64,000 nt of DNA. It comes from Cellulophaga sp. F20128. GTDB taxonomy: Bacteria > Bacteroidota > Bacteroidia > Flavobacteriales > Flavobacteriaceae. A program made the translations under genes and the position numbers. The notes beneath the pieces are model-generated. The model searched no databases. It was given only the letters and a program-made list of their open reading frames with translations, and had not been told where the DNA came from. How positions within the stretch are numbered: the stretch's first letter is position 1; each line of letters begins with the position of its first letter. The stretch spans positions 1 to 64,000 of the forward strand of contig NZ_JALKBA010000011.1 of assembly GCF_023015805.1 (NCBI RefSeq). The letters are read 5' to 3'. Shown here piece by piece: positions 32,480 through 41,542 of this stretch.

Positions 32480-33790
32480 ATGGTGCTACAAGAATTTAAA
32501 AATCATATTAAAACCAATTTTCCTGCCTTGTTGCAAGGTCCATTGCTATTGGCGTGTAGTGGTGGTATTGACAGTGTTGTTTTAGCCCATTTATGCGCTT
32601 TGAGTGAGCTGGATTTTGCATTGGCTCATTGCAATTTTAAATTAAGAGGAGCCGCCAGTGATGCTGATGAAGAGTTTGTTAGAGAATTGGCTGTAAAATT
32701 AGATAAAAAAGTATACGTAACTACTTTTGATACAAATGCCTATATAGCATCAAATAAAGTATCACTTCAGATTGCAGCAAGAGAGCTCAGGTATCAATGG
32801 TTTAACAATATTAGGGATCAGGATGGTTTTTTAACAGTGCTTACTGCGCATCAGGCAGATGATAATCTAGAGACTTTTTTAATAAATCTTTCTCGAGGAA
32901 CGGGAGTTGATGGGTTAACTGGTATTCCGGCTGAAACCAACAGTGCTACAAGACCAATGTTGCCCTTTACTAGAGCTCAAATTTTAACCTATGCCACTAC
33001 AGGAAAAATAGTATGGAGGGAAGATGGCACCAATGCAGAAACTAAATATTTAAGAAATAGTATACGACACAATATTGTGCCGCTTTTAAAGGAGTTACAT
33101 CCCACTTTTTTAAAGAATTTTGAGAATACCCAAAAGTACCTGCAGCAAACTGCTGTATTGGCCGATAATCACATCAAACAAGTACAAAAAGAACTGTTTG
33201 TTCATAAAGGAGATCTTGTAGAAATTTCAATACCTAGGTTGCAACAATACCTACCCACCAAAAGTTATATCTATGCTTTGCTTAAGGACTTCGGTTTTAC
33301 GGAATGGGAAGATGTTTTGGGCTTGTTAACTGCAGTAAGTGGTAAGGAAATACACTCTAAAACGCATCGTTTGCTAAAAGATAGGGATGTTTTACTACTG
33401 CAGACACGGAAAGAAACCCCAATGGATTCCTATGATATAGCCCTAGAAGGGGAGTCGTCTAAATTGCCTATTCGGTTACAGCTGACAGAGGTTACTGCAA
33501 TGGAAGAAATTTCATCGGATGCTATTTATGTTGACAAAGACAAGTTGGTTTTTCCCTTACAGCTACGAAAGAAGCGGGAAGGGGATGTTTTTTATCCCTT
33601 TGGACTGAAAGGAAAGAAAAAACTTAGTAAGTTTTTTAAGGATGAAAAAATAGACGTTATCTCTAAAGAAGCACAGTGGCTGCTTTGTTCTGGTGATAAA
33701 ATTGTATGGGTTGTTGGGAGACGAGCAGACAATAGGTTTAAAATAGAACGTACGACAGCCAACATATTAAAAATCAAATTACTACATTAA
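32480..33790 (+). CDS. tilS: tRNA(Ile)-lysidine synthetase
   Basis: 436 residues. The PP-loop S-G-G-I-D-S is at 27-32, followed by H-C-N-F-K-L-R-G and T-A-H-Q-A-D-D-N-L-E-T (near 122-132), and the C-terminal TilS domain with K-K-L-S-K-F-F-K-D near 377. It converts the wobble C of tRNA-Ile(CAU) to lysidine using ATP and lysine, and is essential for reading AUA. It lies in a run with the FMN reductase and pabB genes. Confidence 0.95.
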   Translation: MVLQEFKNHIKTNFPALLQGPLLLACSGGIDSVVLAHLCALSELDFALAHCNFKLRGAASDADEEFVRELAVKLDKKVYVTTFDTNAYIASNKVSLQIAARELRYQWFNNIRDQDGFLTVLTAHQADDNLETFLINLSRGTGVDGLTGIPAETNSATRPMLPFTRAQILTYATTGKIVWREDGTNAETKYLRNSIRHNIVPLLKELHPTFLKNFENTQKYLQQTAVLADNHIKQVQKELFVHKGDLVEISIPRLQQYLPTKSYIYALLKDFGFTEWEDVLGLLTAVSGKEIHSKTHRLLKDRDVLLLQTRKETPMDSYDIALEGESSKLPIRLQLTEVTAMEEISSDAIYVDKDKLVFPLQLRKKREGDVFYPFGLKGKKKLSKFFKDEKIDVISKEAQWLLCSGDKIVWVVGRRADNRFKIERTTANILKIKLLH

Positions 33791-33879
33791 TGCTGTCAAA
33801 TTCACTATTTTAAAGTGAATGCTATTTGGTCTTACTTTTTAAACTTTAAATCTAACTTTATAAAATATTAGCAGCATAT

Positions 33880-36279
33880 ATGCGACGATTAAAATTAATT
33901 TTAAAAATAGGAGTGCCAATTTTAGGGTTGTTCATATTGGGCGTTAGTATTTTCTTATACACCCTTACACCCAATTATGAAGGAGAAAGGTTTTTAAGTC
34001 ACTTATCAGATAATGTGCAAGTGTATTATGATAATTACGGTATTCCCCATATCTATGCGCTTAGTGAAAAGGATGCCTTGCGTACTTTAGGCTATGTACA
34101 AGCGCAAGATAGGCTATGGCAAATGGAGTTACTAAGGCGTATAAGTGCAGGTGAATTATCTGAGGTTTTTGGCGAAGAGTTGTTAGCAACCGATAAGCTG
34201 TTTTTAGCCTTAGGGATCGATGATTATTCTAAGAAAACAATTGAAAATTTAGATTTAAATAGTGATTATGTACAGTTGGCAGAAGCCTATTTAGACGGTA
34301 TTAATCAGTTTGTAGAAGAAGGTCCAACGCCTTTAGAATTTTACCTTACGGGAATAGAAAAGCGACCTTTTGTATTAAAAGATGTATATAATACCATTGG
34401 GTATATGGCTTTTAGTTTTGCTATGGCCCATAAGACAGATCCTTTACTTACTAGTATTAAAGATAAATTGGGAACGGCCTATCTTCAGGATTTAGGGATA
34501 GAAACCATGGCTAATTCTACCTTGATAAAAAATTACAACCCACTTACAGATTCTACTCAGATAAATTTGTCGGCTTCCCTATATAAAACATTGGCAAAAT
34601 TGCCATTACCGCAGTTTGAAGGGAGTAATAGTTGGGTGCTAGCCCCTGATAAGACAAAGAACGGCAGTGTTATTTTAGCCAATGATCCGCATATTGGTTT
34701 TGCACAACCTTCGGTTTGGTACGAAGCCCATATTAGTACCCCTACCTATAAAAAATATGGCTACCACTTGGCCGGAATGCCCTATCCTTTGTTGGCGCAT
34801 AACAGACAGTTAGCCTATGGGATTACGATGTTTGAAAATGATGATGTTGATTTTTATTGCGAAGAGACAAATCCAGACAATCCTGTTACTTACAAAACAG
34901 AGAATGGTTGGGAAGGGTATTCTTATCATGAAAAAACAATCAAAGTAAAAGGGGAGGACGATGTAAAATTCACGATTAAATCTACCCGGCATGGCGCTAT
35001 ATTAAACGAAGTTCTTCCTGGAATAACGAATGATAAACCAGTTGCTATTTCTTGGATATATACCCAACTAGAAAATAAACTGCTAAGTGCTTTATACGGC
35101 ATGTCTCATTCAGAAACCCAACGTACTTTTAAAAGTCATTTGGTTGATATTCATGCGCCTGGTTTAAATATAATGTATGGAGATGCAGAAGGAAATATAG
35201 CGTGGTGGGCCACTGCTAAACTATATGAAATGCCAGATAGTACCCATACAAAGTTTATTTTGAACGGTAGTGATGGTAAGCAAGACCGTATTGGCTATTT
35301 GGATTTTTCACAAAACCCACAGTCTGAAAACCCTCCTTCAGATTATGTGTATTCTGCCAATAATCAACCCGATTCTGTAGCCGGTAAGTTTTATCCTGGA
35401 TATTATTTGCCAGAAAATAGAGCCAAACGTATTGTTAGTTTGCTGGAACCCAAATCTGATTGGGATTTAGAGGCTACAAGTAAGATGATTACAGACGTGA
35501 CCTCTTCTGTAAACCCTACTATGGCTGTAAATATGTCTAAAGAAATAGATATAACTAATTTAGAAGATGCTCATATTAAATTATTAGATGCTTTGGGAAA
35601 ATGGGAGGGGGAGGCAGAAGTAAATAGTGTAGAACCTACAATCTTTCATCGTTGGGTCTATTATATGTTGGAGTATACCTTTAAAGACGAATTGGGGGAT
35701 GATCTTTTTAATCAATTATTAAGCACCCACTTTCACAAACGGTTATTGGTGCCTCTGGTAGCTAATGAAAATTCTATTTGGTGGGATAATATAGAGACTA
35801 CAGAGGTTGTGGAAACCCAAAAAAGTATACTTCAGAAATCCTTTGAAAAAGCAATTCAATCCTTAACCAATGAATTTGGAAGTAATGTATCAAAATGGAC
35901 TTGGGGAAAGGTACATACCTTAGAACACAAACACCCCTTAGGGGAAGTAAAGGCACTGCGTAAGTATTTTAATGTAGGCCCTTTTCCGGTAAATGGAACA
36001 CAAGAAGTTATTAATAATATGGGCTTTACCTATGATGAGACGGGAGCGTATAAGGTTACTTCGGGACCATCAACCCGAAGAGTCATAGATTTTTCTGATA
36101 TTGAAAATAGTATTAGCATTCTTCCTACAGGTCAGTCTGGAAACCCATTTAGTTCGCATTATAACGATCAGGCTAAGATGTTTGTCAATGGAGAATTCCG
36201 TAAAATGATGATGAACAAAGAAGAAATTATAAAGACCAAAAAATCTTTGCTTACTTTTAGGGTTAAGTCAGTGAATTAG
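33880..36279 (+). CDS. Penicillin acylase family protein (S45 Ntn-hydrolase)
   Basis: 799 residues. An N-terminal membrane segment (about 8-28) acts as signal or anchor. An alpha-chain region follows with Y-D-N-Y-G-I-P-H-I-Y near 50 and Y-V-Q-A-Q-D-R-L-W-Q-M-E near 72. The autocatalytic site G-S-N-S-W-V-L has Ser249 as N-terminal nucleophile of the beta chain, and N-D-P-H-I-G-F follows. It hydrolyses amide bonds of an acylated substrate (penicillin, acyl-homoserine lactone or other); the true substrate is unknown. It is located in the periplasm or at the membrane. It is followed 18 bp later by the YifB-like gene. Confidence 0.93.
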   Translation: MRRLKLILKIGVPILGLFILGVSIFLYTLTPNYEGERFLSHLSDNVQVYYDNYGIPHIYALSEKDALRTLGYVQAQDRLWQMELLRRISAGELSEVFGEELLATDKLFLALGIDDYSKKTIENLDLNSDYVQLAEAYLDGINQFVEEGPTPLEFYLTGIEKRPFVLKDVYNTIGYMAFSFAMAHKTDPLLTSIKDKLGTAYLQDLGIETMANSTLIKNYNPLTDSTQINLSASLYKTLAKLPLPQFEGSNSWVLAPDKTKNGSVILANDPHIGFAQPSVWYEAHISTPTYKKYGYHLAGMPYPLLAHNRQLAYGITMFENDDVDFYCEETNPDNPVTYKTENGWEGYSYHEKTIKVKGEDDVKFTIKSTRHGAILNEVLPGITNDKPVAISWIYTQLENKLLSALYGMSHSETQRTFKSHLVDIHAPGLNIMYGDAEGNIAWWATAKLYEMPDSTHTKFILNGSDGKQDRIGYLDFSQNPQSENPPSDYVYSANNQPDSVAGKFYPGYYLPENRAKRIVSLLEPKSDWDLEATSKMITDVTSSVNPTMAVNMSKEIDITNLEDAHIKLLDALGKWEGEAEVNSVEPTIFHRWVYYMLEYTFKDELGDDLFNQLLSTHFHKRLLVPLVANENSIWWDNIETTEVVETQKSILQKSFEKAIQSLTNEFGSNVSKWTWGKVHTLEHKHPLGEVKALRKYFNVGPFPVNGTQEVINNMGFTYDETGAYKVTSGPSTRRVIDFSDIENSISILPTGQSGNPFSSHYNDQAKMFVNGEFRKMMMNKEEIIKTKKSLLTFRVKSVN

Positions 36280-36297
36280 TAATAAAAATGAATCCTT

Positions 36298-37833
36298 ATG
36301 CTTACAAAAATTTACGGTAGTGCAGTTTTTGGAGTGGAAGCTACCACAATTACAGTGGAAGTCAATATCGATAAAGGCATCGGGTACCATCTGGTAGGTT
36401 TGCCTGATAATGCTATTAAAGAAAGCAATTACCGTATTGCGGCAGCACTCCAAAATAACGGTTATAAAATTCCAGGAAAAAAGATTACTATTAATATGGC
36501 GCCAGCCGATATGCGGAAAGAAGGTTCTGCCTATGACTTAACACTGGCTTTGGGTATTTTAAGCGCCTCCAGTCAAATTAAGTCGACCGAGATAGAGAAG
36601 TATATCATTATGGGTGAAATCTCCTTAGACGGAAGCTTACAACCTATAAAAGGGGCATTGCCCATAGCTATAAAAGCCAAAGAAGAAGGTTTTGTTGGCT
36701 TTATCTTACCCAAGGAGAATGCACGGGAGGCGGCTATTGTTAGTGGTTTAAAGGTGTATGGCGTAGCGAATATTACGGAGGTGATCAATTTTTTCGACAA
36801 AGGCACCCCTTTAGAAGAAACGATAATTGATACTCGAGCAGAATTTTATAAAAGTTTGGATTTTCCGGAATTCGATTTTTCTGATGTCAAGGGCCAGGAA
36901 AGTATAAAACGTTGTATGGAAATTGCAGCTGCAGGTGGACACAATATCATTTTAATAGGCCCACCCGGTGCAGGAAAGACAATGTTGGCCAAAAGATTGC
37001 CTTCCATTTTACCCCCTATGACCTTGCATGAGGCTTTGGAGACCACTAAAATACACAGTGTGGTGGGTAAAATTAAGAACATGGGGCTCATGAATCAACG
37101 GCCGTTTCGCAGTCCACATCACACCATTTCAGATGTAGCTTTAGTTGGCGGCGGGGCCTATCCACAGCCGGGTGAAATATCATTATCGCACAACGGGGTT
37201 TTGTTTTTAGATGAGTTGCCAGAGTTTAAACGAGGCGTTTTAGAAGTGATGCGTCAGCCTTTGGAAGACAGGGAGGTAACTATTTCTAGAGCACGCTTTA
37301 CGGTGACCTATCCCAGTAGTTTTATGTTGGTTGCCAGTATGAATCCTAGTCCCTCTGGTTATTTTAACGATCCGGATGCTCCGGTAACCTCTTCTCCAGC
37401 CGAAATGCAACGGTATTTAAGTAAGGTTTCCGGTCCTTTGTTAGATCGGATTGATATTCATATAGAGGTAACCCCTGTTCCTTTTGAAAAGTTATCAGAC
37501 GAGCGCAAAGGGGAGGGCAGTGTTGCAATTCGAAAGCGAGTAACGGCAGCACGGGAGTTACAAACTATCCGATTTACGGAATTGGAGAATATTCATTACA
37601 ATGCCCAGATGAATACCAAACAAATTCGCTTGTACTGTAAATTAGACGACGCTTCTAAGGCCTTGTTAAAAAATGCGATGGAACGACTAAACCTTTCGGC
37701 TAGGGCCTACGACCGGATTTTAAAGGTAGCACGGACCATTGCAGATTTAGATGCAGCAGATCATATTGTTGGGGATCATATTTCAGAAGCCATACAATAC
37801 AGGAGCTTGGATAGAGAAGGCTGGTTGGGGTAA
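36298..37833 (+). CDS. YifB/ComM-family Mg-chelatase-like AAA ATPase
   Basis: 511 residues. The N-terminal ChlI-like domain carries D-I-G-K-G-x-x-x-x-x-V-G-L-P near 23-35. The AAA core has Walker A G-P-P-G-A-G-K-T near 222 and H-N-G-V-L-F-L-D-E-L-P-E Walker B near 300. The C-terminal Mg-chelatase domain has the N-L-S-A-R-A-Y-D-R motif near 468. ComM in Vibrio is a branch-migration helicase for natural transformation, and a role in recombination of incoming DNA is plausible here. Confidence 0.93.
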   Translation: MLTKIYGSAVFGVEATTITVEVNIDKGIGYHLVGLPDNAIKESNYRIAAALQNNGYKIPGKKITINMAPADMRKEGSAYDLTLALGILSASSQIKSTEIEKYIIMGEISLDGSLQPIKGALPIAIKAKEEGFVGFILPKENAREAAIVSGLKVYGVANITEVINFFDKGTPLEETIIDTRAEFYKSLDFPEFDFSDVKGQESIKRCMEIAAAGGHNIILIGPPGAGKTMLAKRLPSILPPMTLHEALETTKIHSVVGKIKNMGLMNQRPFRSPHHTISDVALVGGGAYPQPGEISLSHNGVLFLDELPEFKRGVLEVMRQPLEDREVTISRARFTVTYPSSFMLVASMNPSPSGYFNDPDAPVTSSPAEMQRYLSKVSGPLLDRIDIHIEVTPVPFEKLSDERKGEGSVAIRKRVTAARELQTIRFTELENIHYNAQMNTKQIRLYCKLDDASKALLKNAMERLNLSARAYDRILKVARTIADLDAADHIVGDHISEAIQYRSLDREGWLG

Positions 37834-38140
37834 TTGGCGTTTTAAAAGAACACTATTTGTTACTGTATTTTTAAAATGATCGTAGTGCTTTCGGTATTTA
37901 ATGAAAATAATGATCATTCAATCGCATTGAGGAGGTCTTCAATTTATTTAATTTTTAACTTCAGCCTGATATTTGGAAAAGTACATTTTCAAGTCTCCAT
38001 AAAACGTTTAATTACAAGAGATTTTAGATTTAACACACTGCGATTGTTCCAGGGATCAATCTGCAAGGCAATTGATTTCAGGGGCCCTAAGTTTGATTTT
38101 TATAAATTGATACTATAATCAGAAGGAATAAAAGAGAACG
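37834..38140. other. 307-bp intergenic region, nothing recognised
   Basis: Spacer between the convergent YifB-like and sulfatase genes. One short plus-strand frame (37876-38118) exists, but it has no family character and unusual composition, so I do not call it. No clear terminator hairpin was seen. Confidence 0.5.
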
Positions 38141-39703
38141 TTAAGGTTTAGCTTTTTGCCAACCGCCAATAAGTTGTTCTGATAATCCTTTTACAACTTT
38201 GATAAGTGTTTGTTCTGCTACTATATTAACCATCTCATTCGGATCATTTTCCCGATCAAACAATTCTCTATTTTTCAATTCACCTCTCGTTCCAGTTTTA
38301 GGATCCCAAGTATACCATTCTATGTAGTGATATTTTTTGGTGTTAATGGAATACCCCATATATCTATTGCCATCAGCGGATTGTCTTGGTCTGCGGTGAA
38401 ACTGACTAAATGCGGCTTCCTTCCATACGCGTTTAGGGTCTTTGATTAAGGGCACAAAACTTGTTCCCTGCAGGTAATCAGGTACTTCTATTCCTGCCAA
38501 TTCACAAAGCGAAGGAAACATGTCTATCAATTCGGTAATTTCAAATGTTTGAGCCCCTCGATTTTCTTGGTTTGGATAACGAATGATCATCGGTACTTGT
38601 AAATCAATATTGTAGTTGGTCATTTTCCCCCAGCTATTATGGTCTCCTAATTTCCAACCATGATCTCCCCATATAATAATAATAGTATTTTCGTAAATCC
38701 CTATCTCTTTCATGTGAGATATGAGATTGCCTAGCAAAGCATCCACATAACTGACACTTGCATAATATCCGTGCTTTAATATCCGTGAGGTGTCTTCACT
38801 CATTCGGTATGAAGATTGAGGGTGGCCAATTTGGTTGAAACCGTCATAGTGCCGTAATTCATACATAGAATTCATAGTATGGCTCGGTGCGTTTTCTGGT
38901 ACGTTTTTATTTGCAGCCAACGGAATTTTTTCTGGGTCGTAAAGATCCCAATATTTTTTAGGGGCAGTAAACGGAAGGTGCGGCCGAAAATAACCAAGCC
39001 CCATATAAAAAGGTTTGTCATTTTTAGCCAGACGCGTAAGTGTCCTTTTAGCTAGTTCGGTTTGTGCTCCGTCATAGTACAATGTATCGTGAACTGCAGC
39101 AGCTTCCCAAGCAGGTCCTGTATTCCATCCATCTGCGTACCTCACAGGTCTAAGGGCTAATAAGGAGTCTCTTTTAAGTGCTTGTGAGTGATTGACTTCT
39201 TCGCTGATGTAAAATGTTTCTCCGTCTCTTTTTAACCAATCGGGTCGTAAATATTGAGCAGGACGCAAATCTGGCTCATCCCAAGAGATGGAATCGGGCA
39301 TATAATTATGAAAAATCTTACCAATATTAACGGTGTGATATCCAAATTTTGAGAAGTATTGCGGCATAGTCACTGTATTTGGATTGATGTCGCGGAACTT
39401 ATCCCCAAGATGCCAAACACGGGTAGAATCAGGTCTTAAACCAGTCATTAAACTTGCTCGTGAAGGAGCACAAACTGCTACTTGCGTGAAGGTTTGTCTA
39501 AAGGTCATACCTTCAGCAGCGAGTTGGTCAATATTTGGGGTGATTGCTGTGGCGTCGCCATAAGCCCCCAGGGTAGGACGAAGATCATCAATAGATACAA
39601 ACAGAATGTTGGGCTTTACAACGTCTTTCTTGTCGGTGTTACAACCAAATAGTGTAAGTAATGAAAGGAGGAGTAGGTAATATAGAGCGTAATTTTTATT
39701 CAT
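38141..39703 (-). CDS. Sulfatase lipoprotein, iduronate-2-sulfatase-like
   Basis: 520 residues. A signal peptide ends in L-F-G-C (lipobox Cys21). The sulfatase core has metal-binding S-I-D-D near 37-40 and the maturation motif C-A-P-S-R, whose Cys78 would become formylglycine. It also carries G-K-I-F-H-N near 123, typical of the iduronate-2-sulfatase-like group, and G-D-H-G-W-K-L-G-D-H near 341. It removes sulfate from sugars of algal or host polysaccharides. It stands alone here; no glycosidase, SusC/D pair or maturase is adjacent, which is unusual for flavobacterial sulfatases. Confidence 0.92.
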   Translation of the reverse strand: MNKNYALYYLLLLSLLTLFGCNTDKKDVVKPNILFVSIDDLRPTLGAYGDATAITPNIDQLAAEGMTFRQTFTQVAVCAPSRASLMTGLRPDSTRVWHLGDKFRDINPNTVTMPQYFSKFGYHTVNIGKIFHNYMPDSISWDEPDLRPAQYLRPDWLKRDGETFYISEEVNHSQALKRDSLLALRPVRYADGWNTGPAWEAAAVHDTLYYDGAQTELAKRTLTRLAKNDKPFYMGLGYFRPHLPFTAPKKYWDLYDPEKIPLAANKNVPENAPSHTMNSMYELRHYDGFNQIGHPQSSYRMSEDTSRILKHGYYASVSYVDALLGNLISHMKEIGIYENTIIIIWGDHGWKLGDHNSWGKMTNYNIDLQVPMIIRYPNQENRGAQTFEITELIDMFPSLCELAGIEVPDYLQGTSFVPLIKDPKRVWKEAAFSQFHRRPRQSADGNRYMGYSINTKKYHYIEWYTWDPKTGTRGELKNRELFDRENDPNEMVNIVAEQTLIKVVKGLSEQLIGGWQKAKP

Positions 39704-40067
39704 TGCTTTTAATAATTTATGTACACTAGAACTTAATATGAACGCCTGTTATATGGTTAGAACGCATATTAAAAGTAGCAAATTTTTGGTTTATAAGTTA
39801 GCGAACGCTTTTTTTGTTTTAAAAACAAATCTAAGTATTTTGGAGACTTGCCTACGGTAGCTAAGCCTAAAATGCTGCATTGCGTTTTGTTTGTGCACTT
39901 ATTTTTTAGGCTGTAACTGCTTTTTTCCATTTGTGAGTTTCCGTAAATTCCTTGATAATTCTATTCGGTGTTCTTTTAACGATAAATGTTGGCTTCACTA
40001 AAAAAGTAAAGCCAACATTTAGTCATAAGCAATCTATTTGTTATAGATTTTATAATCCCTATTTAAG
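39704..40067. other. 364-bp intergenic region with one strong hairpin
   Basis: AT-rich spacer between the sulfatase start and the end of the three-gene stress block. It carries the inverted repeat at 39984-40020. No clear promoter for the sulfatase was found by eye. Confidence 0.5.
39984..40020 (-). terminator. Inverted repeat downstream of the HPF/eRF1-like block
   Basis: 15-bp arms (39984-39998 and 40006-40020) with one mismatch and a 7-base loop, 48 bases after the stop of the last gene of the minus-strand block. It lacks a clear U-run, so it may be a processing or rho-type end rather than a classical intrinsic terminator. Confidence 0.5.
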
Positions 40068-40448
40068 CTATTTATTTTTAAAATGCTTTTTTACAAAAGC
40101 AATCTGTTCATTATCAGTAATATTGTCTGATGCTTCTATATCAATTTTTATATTTTTAAAATGTGAATCTTTTTTCAAGTAATTGTGTAATTCTACTTTT
40201 GCATTTGTTGGTCCAAATAATAGTACATGATTGTGTTTTAAAATTTGAGCTCCAATTTTGTCATAAAATTCTTTATGCATTTGCTGTCTTTTGTTATGCA
40301 TAAGACTTTCGCTTCTATTGGAGGCTTCTTCTTGGGTTTCTGACGTAAATTCAGAAACAATTGAATACGATTCTTTTTTTGAATTTATATCAATCAAATT
40401 AGCGATGGAATGATCCATCCAGATACCTAAGTTGTTATTTGTTGTCAT
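40068..40448 (-). CDS. Small eRF1-like / conserved hypothetical protein
   Basis: 126 residues, soluble. It begins with L-G-I-W-M-D-H-S-I-A-N-L-I. The C-terminal half (about 60-120) reads like the small bacterial relatives of release-factor eRF1 domain 3: Y-D-K-I-G...H-N-H-V-L-L-F-G-P-T-N-A-K-V-E-L...D-N-I-T-D-N-E-Q-I-A-F-V-K-K-H-F. The match is from pattern memory and needs a profile search. It is the last of three genes with an HPF-like factor (11-bp gap), so a role in translation stress is plausible. Confidence 0.6.
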   Translation of the reverse strand: MTTNNNLGIWMDHSIANLIDINSKKESYSIVSEFTSETQEEASNRSESLMHNKRQQMHKEFYDKIGAQILKHNHVLLFGPTNAKVELHNYLKKDSHFKNIKIDIEASDNITDNEQIAFVKKHFKNK

Positions 40449-40459
40449 ATTGTAAATTT

Positions 40460-40774
40460 TTAGTTTTTTTGAATTTTTCCAAGAACACTTTCTATGGCAG
40501 TTTTTATTTTATCAATAGCGCTAGTTACGGCAATATCCATAGTGTTTGCTTGACTAGTAACAGCGATGGGTTTTCTGCCTTCAATTCTAGCTTCTAACAA
40601 ACAGGATATATTATTAAATCCGTCTTTACTTCCGTTTTCATCTTTCAAGTGTACCTCAATTCTAGTGACGTGAGATTCAAATCTTTGTAGCGCTTCTGAA
40701 ATTTGAGAAGAAAAAAAATCGGATCTTCTTTTTTCTCCTTTAAGTGTTTTGTCTGTATTTATTTGGATTGTCAT
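40460..40774 (-). CDS. HPF/RaiA-family ribosome-associated protein
   Basis: 104 residues of the sigma-54 modulation/HPF-RaiA fold: V-T-R-I-E-V-H-L-K-D near residue 36 and C-L-L-E-A-R-I-E-G-R-K-P-I-A-V near 58, then a long helix. Family members bind the 30S decoding region and cause ribosome hibernation. The protein is short, lacking the C-terminal dimerisation domain of long HPF. It is 2 bp downstream of the 70-aa gene and cotranscribed with the eRF1-like gene. Confidence 0.75.
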   Translation of the reverse strand: MTIQINTDKTLKGEKRRSDFFSSQISEALQRFESHVTRIEVHLKDENGSKDGFNNISCLLEARIEGRKPIAVTSQANTMDIAVTSAIDKIKTAIESVLGKIQKN

Positions 40775-40776
40775 AT

Positions 40777-40989
40777 TTATTGGTTTTTATGTTTTAGTGT
40801 ATACGATTCTAATAAATTATTTAGGGAATCTAAATAATCTTTTAACGCTTGGCTTCCTATTCCTTTTTCCGCCTTGGATTGAGAGCTTCTAGGGATTTCA
40901 ATCAAGTATTTTATCAGTTCAGGGTATTCCTCTTGAATTTTTAAGGTAGTTAATCGGATCTTGTCATTAAGGTCTTTTTGAGATTCCAT
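40777..40989 (-). CDS. Small hypothetical protein, first gene of stress block
   Basis: 70 residues, highly charged and helical in character, no Cys and no membrane segment. It starts M-E-S-Q-K-D-L-N-D-K-I. It is not recognised. The stop lies 2 bp before the HPF-like start, so it is expressed with the HPF-like and eRF1-like genes. A minus-strand -7 match (taaatttg) lies at 41022-41029. Confidence 0.6.
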   Translation of the reverse strand: MESQKDLNDKIRLTTLKIQEEYPELIKYLIEIPRSSQSKAEKGIGSQALKDYLDSLNNLLESYTLKHKNQ

Positions 40990-41021
40990 TTTCTATAAGT
41001 TTTTAAAATTAAAAGCACCTT

Positions 41022-41029
41022 CAAATTTA
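41022..41029 (-). promoter_or_regulatory. Possible -7 element of the HPF/eRF1-like block
   Basis: The minus strand reads taaatttg, a TAnnTTTG match, 33 bases before the start codon of the 70-aa gene. A -33 element is not clear. Confidence 0.35.
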
Positions 41030-41250
41030 AAGCTGCCTTGAAGAAGGGTGCTATTGATTTAACCAACTATTTAAAGTTGTTTGATTCCTGCTTTTTGAGC
41101 TTTATGGAAACGGTTTATCTGACTATAGACGGCAATTGTACAATATTCCGCTTTTTGTTGATTTACTTCTTCATGCTTAGTATACAGCTTTAATTCTTAG
41201 ACCTTGCCAATACTGTCTTAAAACTAAAGAACTATATTAATTGGTTGATC

Positions 41251-41277
41251 CAAACCCATAGGGTTTGCTCTTTTTTT
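41251..41277 (+). terminator. Orphan plus-strand terminator
   Basis: Perfect 7-bp arms caaaccc / gggtttg (41251-41257, 41261-41267) followed by a T-run 41271-41277. The nearest upstream genes are on the other strand, so it may end a small RNA or an antisense transcript. Confidence 0.45.
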
Positions 41278-41542
41278 CTATTGAAAAAGTTTTGGTGTAA
41301 AGACTCATTGTTCTGTGTGTATTGAACATACAAAACTTTATTTTTTTGATCTACGCTAATTTTTGGTAGGTGCTGTTTGTATCTAGCAAGTGGGGAAGAG
41401 CCGAATGTAATCCTTCTGGAATTTTGTTTGAGAATTTTGCTAAATTATTTTTTTTAGGGAAAGTAATTAATATCACACTGCTTTTTAAAAAGTTTGTTGT
41501 TTATTGTTGCCTCCTATTTTGAACTCTAAAAATAATCGATGC

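Larger units (their letters stand above)
40990..41503. other. 514-bp intergenic region with possible small-RNA signals
   Basis: No coding sequence recognised. It holds a minus-strand -7-like box (41022-41029) for the stress block and, further on, a plus-strand hairpin with T-run (41251-41277) that no gene explains. Another pair of complementary stretches (around 41287-41294 and 41331-41338) precedes a T-run. Confidence 0.45.

Noticed and set aside
37876-38118. An 80-codon plus-strand frame between the YifB-like and sulfatase genes
   Set aside because: No recognisable motif, no spacing or promoter support, and composition unlike its neighbours.
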